Assembly (NCBI GenBank): GCA_025359915.1
Contig: JANYDE010000075.1
Location: forward strand, 1 to 47,046
Length of the DNA: 47,046 nt
From: Chamaesiphon sp. 336R_metabinner_41
Lineage (GTDB): Bacteria > Cyanobacteriota > Cyanobacteriia > Cyanobacteriales > Chamaesiphonaceae
Reading direction: 5' to 3'
Below are positions 44,228 through 47,046 of the stretch, piece after piece (position 1 is the stretch's first letter; every line of letters begins with the position of its first letter). Both the position numbers and the translations under genes were made by a program. The notes beneath the pieces were generated by a model, which saw only the letters and a list, made by a program, of their open reading frames with translations, searched no databases and was not told where the DNA came from.

Positions 44228-44721
44228 ACAAGGGTGGACTCGTTGCAAACATTGATGCTGCTGACTTGGATAAAACTGGCTTAAATATTGATGTAAACCT
44301 GCGTTACTGTATTTCTAAAGCTGATTGTAATCCAGTTGCAAATATCTTTGATTTTCCAGAAAGAATTGCTCTCTTAAATGGAACTATTTGGGTCAGCAAT
44401 AATGGCGGAGACCATCCTGGCTACAAGATGACTGCATTGAAAGTAGTCAGTAATCAATTGACTTTCCAAAAAACTGTTGGTAGTGCTCCTGGAAGCCCTT
44501 TCTCCTGTCCTGGTGGATTATTTTCAGATGGCAAATATCTGTACATCAACGACCAAAGTTTTGGTTTGAATAGTACTGGTTGTGGGAATGGCGATGAACA
44601 AGCAAATACAAATGGAGTCATTAGATATAGTGGGGGCGATCTTACCAGCAGTCCGAAGTTGTTTAGACTTAGCACCAGTCGTCCTGGGTTTGGTGGAATT
44701 ACAGTATTAAAGATTAAATGA
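44228..44721 (+). pseudogene. 3' part of third propeller gene
   Basis: From about 44227 the frame YKGGLVANIDAADLDKTGL aligns with the middle of propeller one (YSNGLVVNISAADLNKSGL) and continues through FDFPERIALLNGTIWVSNNG, the FSCPGG cysteine motif and the C-terminus TSRPGFGGITVLKIK. It lacks the signal, the first blades and two of six cysteines. A TTG at 44266 could start 151 codons but no promoter or export signal is present. Together with 41153-41433 it is one gene disrupted by the nested insertion. Confidence 0.88.
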
Positions 44722-44790
44722 TTTAATCGATCTGTAGCCCGATTCTGTAATTCTTAATCTAACTTTCATTAATGAATTTCAGGAGATCGA

Positions 44791-44886
44791 GTGAATAAAC
44801 AATATTTATCTGTTTGTTTATTCACATTAGGGATTGTGACTCTAAGTTTAGGATCTCTAGTCATGATAATCCAATGCCGAGAATAA
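44791..44886 (+). pseudogene. Truncated leader copy of the DUF3421 protein
   Basis: A GTG at 44791 with a good ribosome-binding site (AGGAGATC) encodes 31 residues: NKQYLSVCLFTLGIVTLSLG followed by SLVMIIQCRE and stop. This closely follows the signal peptide of the next gene (TALGIAIVSLGSLVTMIQPA) but ends where the mature protein should start. It is best read as a remnant of a tandem duplicate, or less likely as a tiny secreted or leader peptide for the downstream gene. Confidence 0.6.
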
Positions 44887-44981
44887 CAAATGTAGTGGAG
44901 AACGTCATGTTCCTTAGAAAAGTAGGGCGGGTATTATCCACTCGACATAACTATAAAAATTAACTTAGGAGAGCACAAATA

Positions 44982-45524
44982 GTGAAAAATAAGATGATGA
45001 ATAGCAAGTACGTATCTGGATTAGTAACAGCATTAGGCATCGCGATCGTAAGTTTAGGATCTCTAGTAACAATGATCCAACCAGCATTAGCAGATTACCG
45101 ATGGGTACCTGGCAGGAATGGTTCTGTCCCTTCAGGAGCGATCAAAGGGGGTTTTGATAATGGAGATTTGTATGTTTGCAAAGTTAATAATACGAATGGA
45201 AAATTACATCCTAAGTACGGAAGATGTTATATACCCTACGAAGGAAAAGAGCAAGAATTCACAACTTATGAAGTACTAGTCGGTACTGATATTGATTGGT
45301 TTTCAACTTATTATAGCTCCATGCCTAGAAATCCGATCGTCACTGGATATGAGCAAAACGGAACCCCATTATACGCTTGCAGAAGCCGTCTTCAGGTGGG
45401 ACAAAAAACATTGCTAATGCCTGGGAAATATAATGATTTCAACAAAACATGTTACTTACCTTACGGTGGGAAAGAGCATGAAGTTCGTCTTCCCGTTGAG
45501 ATCGTGGTTAATGTCAAAGGGTAG
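44982..45524 (+). CDS. Secreted DUF3421 (DM9-repeat) protein
   Basis: The 180-residue protein starts with GTG (ribosome site TTAGGAGAGC). It has a signal peptide (LVTALGIAIVSLGSLVTMIQ, cut near ALADYRW) and then two DM9-like repeats: DYRWVPGRNGSVPSGAIKGG with LYVCKVNNTNGKLHP, and PRNPIVTGYEQNGTPLYACR with PGKYNDFNKTCYLPYGGKEH. Four cysteines pair within the repeats. DUF3421/DM9 domains occur in animal and bacterial secreted proteins, some binding mannose-type glycans (family knowledge). Here it may be a lectin-like exported protein, which would suit its neighbours. Preceded by a truncated duplicate. Confidence 0.82.
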   Translation: MKNKMMNSKYVSGLVTALGIAIVSLGSLVTMIQPALADYRWVPGRNGSVPSGAIKGGFDNGDLYVCKVNNTNGKLHPKYGRCYIPYEGKEQEFTTYEVLVGTDIDWFSTYYSSMPRNPIVTGYEQNGTPLYACRSRLQVGQKTLLMPGKYNDFNKTCYLPYGGKEHEVRLPVEIVVNVKG

Positions 45525-45538
45525 TAAAGAGTATATCT

Positions 45539-45621
45539 GTAGGTTGGGTTGCGCGTAGCAAAACCCAACGAACATGCCAACACCCTAGAAATGTTGGGTT
45601 TCATTCTTCAGCCCAACCTAC
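45539..45621. repeat. GTAGGTTGGGTT-type palindromic repeat, copy 2
   Basis: It starts GTAGGTTGGGTTGCGCGTAG and ends GCCCAACCTAC, with inner arms AAACCCAAC / GTTGGGTTT. It is the same element as 35030-35116 and lies 15 bases beyond the DUF3421 stop, where it could act as a 3' hairpin. Confidence 0.85.
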
Positions 45622-45765
45622 CCGAAAAGATTTGTCCGTCAATCAGGTATCGATGATAGCTCCCATTGCGATCGCATTAGGATAAAAGCCATTAGATGTA
45701 GAGTAAACAATGCTCACCACGGCAAACTCGATCAGGAGGTTCGGACAATAAAAATAGTGCTGTTA

Positions 45766-45796
45766 CAAACCTGACTTTTTGGAAAAGTCGGGTTTG
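45766..45796. terminator. CCCGACTT-type hairpin, fourth copy
   Basis: Arms 45766-45779 and 45783-45796 (CCTGACTTTT / AAAAGTCGGG) pair over 14 positions with one T-G pair; loop TGG; followed by GTCCT as in two other copies. No gene ends directly before it, so this copy looks more like a dispersed repeat than a dedicated terminator. Confidence 0.7.
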
Positions 45797-45831
45797 TGTC
45801 CTAACCAATATGGCGATGGCTATAGAACAAA

Positions 45832-46086
45832 ATGATGCTCAAAAATATTAGTCGATCGATCTTAATCGGCTTAATTACACCATTAAGTGCAATCTCTATT
45901 CAACCAGCCGCTCATGCTGCAACAGCATTTTGCAATCAGACAGCCTTCCCAGTTGAAGTCGCCTATGCCAGAGGAACATTCGATCCGCGACCTTCGATTC
46001 AGAGTACTAATTATCAGATTAAAGGCTGGTTAAACATCGATCCAGGTGCCTGCACCACAGCTTCTACCCAGGGTGAACGCACTTAA
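45832..46086 (+). CDS. Secreted DUF1036-like protein, probably truncated
   Basis: The 84-residue protein has a signal peptide (ILIGLITPLSAISIQPAAHA) and the start of a DUF1036 domain: AFCNQTAFPVEVAYARG, then IKGWLNIDPGACTTA. DUF1036 proteins normally run on for several more strands after the PGxC motif. Here the frame ends in STQGERT and a stop, and no continuation was found in the other frames before the transposase gene 130 bases downstream. A small membrane-facing or extracellular role is unknown. Truncation linked to the nearby insertion sequence is likely. Confidence 0.65.
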   Translation: MMLKNISRSILIGLITPLSAISIQPAAHAATAFCNQTAFPVEVAYARGTFDPRPSIQSTNYQIKGWLNIDPGACTTASTQGERT

Positions 46087-46215
46087 ATTCTCTATTATTA
46101 AAAATACTTTAAAATCAGATGTAGATTTTATTTATTAAAAATGTAAAATCCATGCCTGCCAATAACTTTGGCTGATTAATTATGTTAAGTTGGTTTAGAA
46201 CTAATATGATTCTAA

Positions 46216-47046
46216 ATGAAGCTAAAGCCTAAGTATAGTATAGCAGAACACTTTGACGACATAGAAGACATTAGAATTGAACGTGGAAAAAAACACAAAC
46301 TAATAGATATTATCACGATCTCCATTTGTGCTGTAGTATGCGGAGCGGATGGATGGATAGATATAGAAATGGATGGTATCGCCAGAAAAAAATGGTTGGG
46401 TAAATTTCTAGAACTTCCGAATGTAATACCATCTCATGATACATTTGCCAGAGTATTTTCACAAATCGACCCTGATGAATTTAACAAATCTTTTCTGAGT
46501 TGGGTTAAAGGAATATCTAAAATTACAGCAGGAGAGATAATTGCCTTTGATGGAAAACAATCTCGAAATTCAGGAGATGAAAAGAATGATAGAGGTGTAA
46601 TTAACACAGTTAGTGCTTGGGCTGCAAGTAATAGATTAGTGCTAGGTCAAAAGAAAGTAGAAGGGAAATCTAATGAAATCACAGCACTTCCAGAACTGAT
46701 AAAAATTTTAGATTTAACAGGATGTATCGTTACGATTGATGCAATGGGGTGTCAAAGAGAAATAGTCAAAAAGATTGTCGAAAAAAATGCTGATTATGTA
46801 ATTGCGGTGAAAAAGAATCAACCAACTTTGTACGAACAAATAAAGCAGCTATTTAAACAGGCAATTGAAACTCATGGAAAAGACCTCAGCATGAGTAGCT
46901 TCAAAAGTAGTGAGATGAATAGAGGTAGAGAAGAAATTCGTAATTACTTAATGCTAACAGATATCAAGAAATGGATAGATCCATTGGAAAAGTGGGAGAA
47001 CTTAACTAGTATTGGCATGGTAGAATCGGTTCGAGTTGTGAATGAA
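46216..47046 (+). CDS. ISAs1-family transposase, 5' part (runs off window)
   Basis: From the ATG at 46216, 277 codons stay open to the window end. The protein has the N-terminal DDE-associated region (AEHFDDIEDIRIERGKKHKL, then IISICAVVCGADGW-like: here TISICAVVCGADGWIDI) and IPSHDTFARVFSQIDPDEF. The catalytic part includes IIAFDGKQSRNS (first Asp), VNTVSAWAASNRLVLGQKKV-like segment, ALPELIKILDLTGCIVTIDA with MGCQ (second Asp) and DYVIAVKKNQPTLYEQI. These match the H-repeat/ISAs1 family. The missing 3' end should carry the final Glu. The left end of the element must lie between 46087 and 46215 but was not identified. Confidence 0.92.
   Translation, partial: MKLKPKYSIAEHFDDIEDIRIERGKKHKLIDIITISICAVVCGADGWIDIEMDGIARKKWLGKFLELPNVIPSHDTFARVFSQIDPDEFNKSFLSWVKGISKITAGEIIAFDGKQSRNSGDEKNDRGVINTVSAWAASNRLVLGQKKVEGKSNEITALPELIKILDLTGCIVTIDAMGCQREIVKKIVEKNADYVIAVKKNQPTLYEQIKQLFKQAIETHGKDLSMSSFKSSEMNRGREEIRNYLMLTDIKKWIDPLEKWENLTSIGMVESVRVVNE

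Larger units (their letters stand above)
45525..45831. other. Repeat-filled spacer
   Basis: No gene is seen in this 307-base spacer. It holds a full GTAGGTTGGGTT element (45539-45621) and a CCCGACTT hairpin (45766-45796). The promoter of the DUF1036-like gene should be near 45800-45830. Confidence 0.6.

Noticed and set aside
1-47046. CRISPR array or rRNA/tRNA gene
   Set aside because: No regular repeat-spacer pattern of the right size was seen; tandem repeats here have 7-, 15- or 22-base periods. No rRNA or tRNA signature was noticed.

Overview
The window is chromosomal DNA of a cyanobacterium. Photosystem II psbZ, chlorophyll synthase chlG, a CruA-type lycopene cyclase, the carotenoid desaturase crtD, SLH-domain porins and DUF3318/DUF4330 proteins are cyanobacterial hallmarks. 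The DNA is also rich in CGATCGAT-like words, heptanucleotide tandem repeats and palindromic repeats of the kind seen in large cyanobacterial genomes. The genus cannot be fixed from sequence alone; a Chamaesiphon-like organism is only a weak guess. I saw no rRNA, tRNA or CRISPR array.

Layout. Positions 1-37000 are mostly ordinary core genes in short transcription units: gatA, a metallophosphoesterase, a degenerate histidine kinase, murE, a glutaredoxin-like protein (minus strand); cruA (plus); a pair of parvulin-like proteins (minus); a GT2 glucosyltransferase, aspC, a GT4 glycosyltransferase, psbZ, ribH and a 50-residue membrane protein (plus); a dienelactone hydrolase and two tandem SLH porins (minus); a hypothetical protein, purT and a YdcF-like protein (plus); an RNase D-like exonuclease and a CAP-domain protein (minus); DUF3318 and crtD (plus); then outer-membrane, DUF4330, KDPG aldolase, panB and chlG genes. 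A two-gene nucleotidyltransferase/XRE module (35142-35940), probably toxin-antitoxin-like, marks the change to accessory DNA.

Positions 36000-47046 are accessory. An AraC regulator diverges from a run of secreted-protein genes: a six-cysteine beta-propeller, a Tat-exported GH5-like glycosidase, a second propeller, and a third propeller that is now split. The split gene holds a nested pair of insertion sequences. An outer IS982-type element has palindromic ends, and an intact 1436-bp ISL3 element with an 8-bp target duplication sits in the loop of a 19-bp inverted repeat inside it. Farther on lie a truncated duplicate leader, a DUF3421/DM9 secreted protein, a truncated DUF1036 protein and an ISAs1-type transposase that runs off the window.

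How it fits together. The core genes serve pigment synthesis (cruA, crtD, chlG), envelope building (murE, porins, glycosyltransferases), cofactors (ribH, panB) and photosystem II (psbZ). The best candidate for something undescribed is the AraC, propeller, GH5, propeller, broken propeller locus: an exported, probably carbohydrate-directed set of proteins expanded by duplication and now being eroded by transposons. Dispersed hairpins, including four related CCCGACTT stems found mostly as 3' hairpins, are a second theme.
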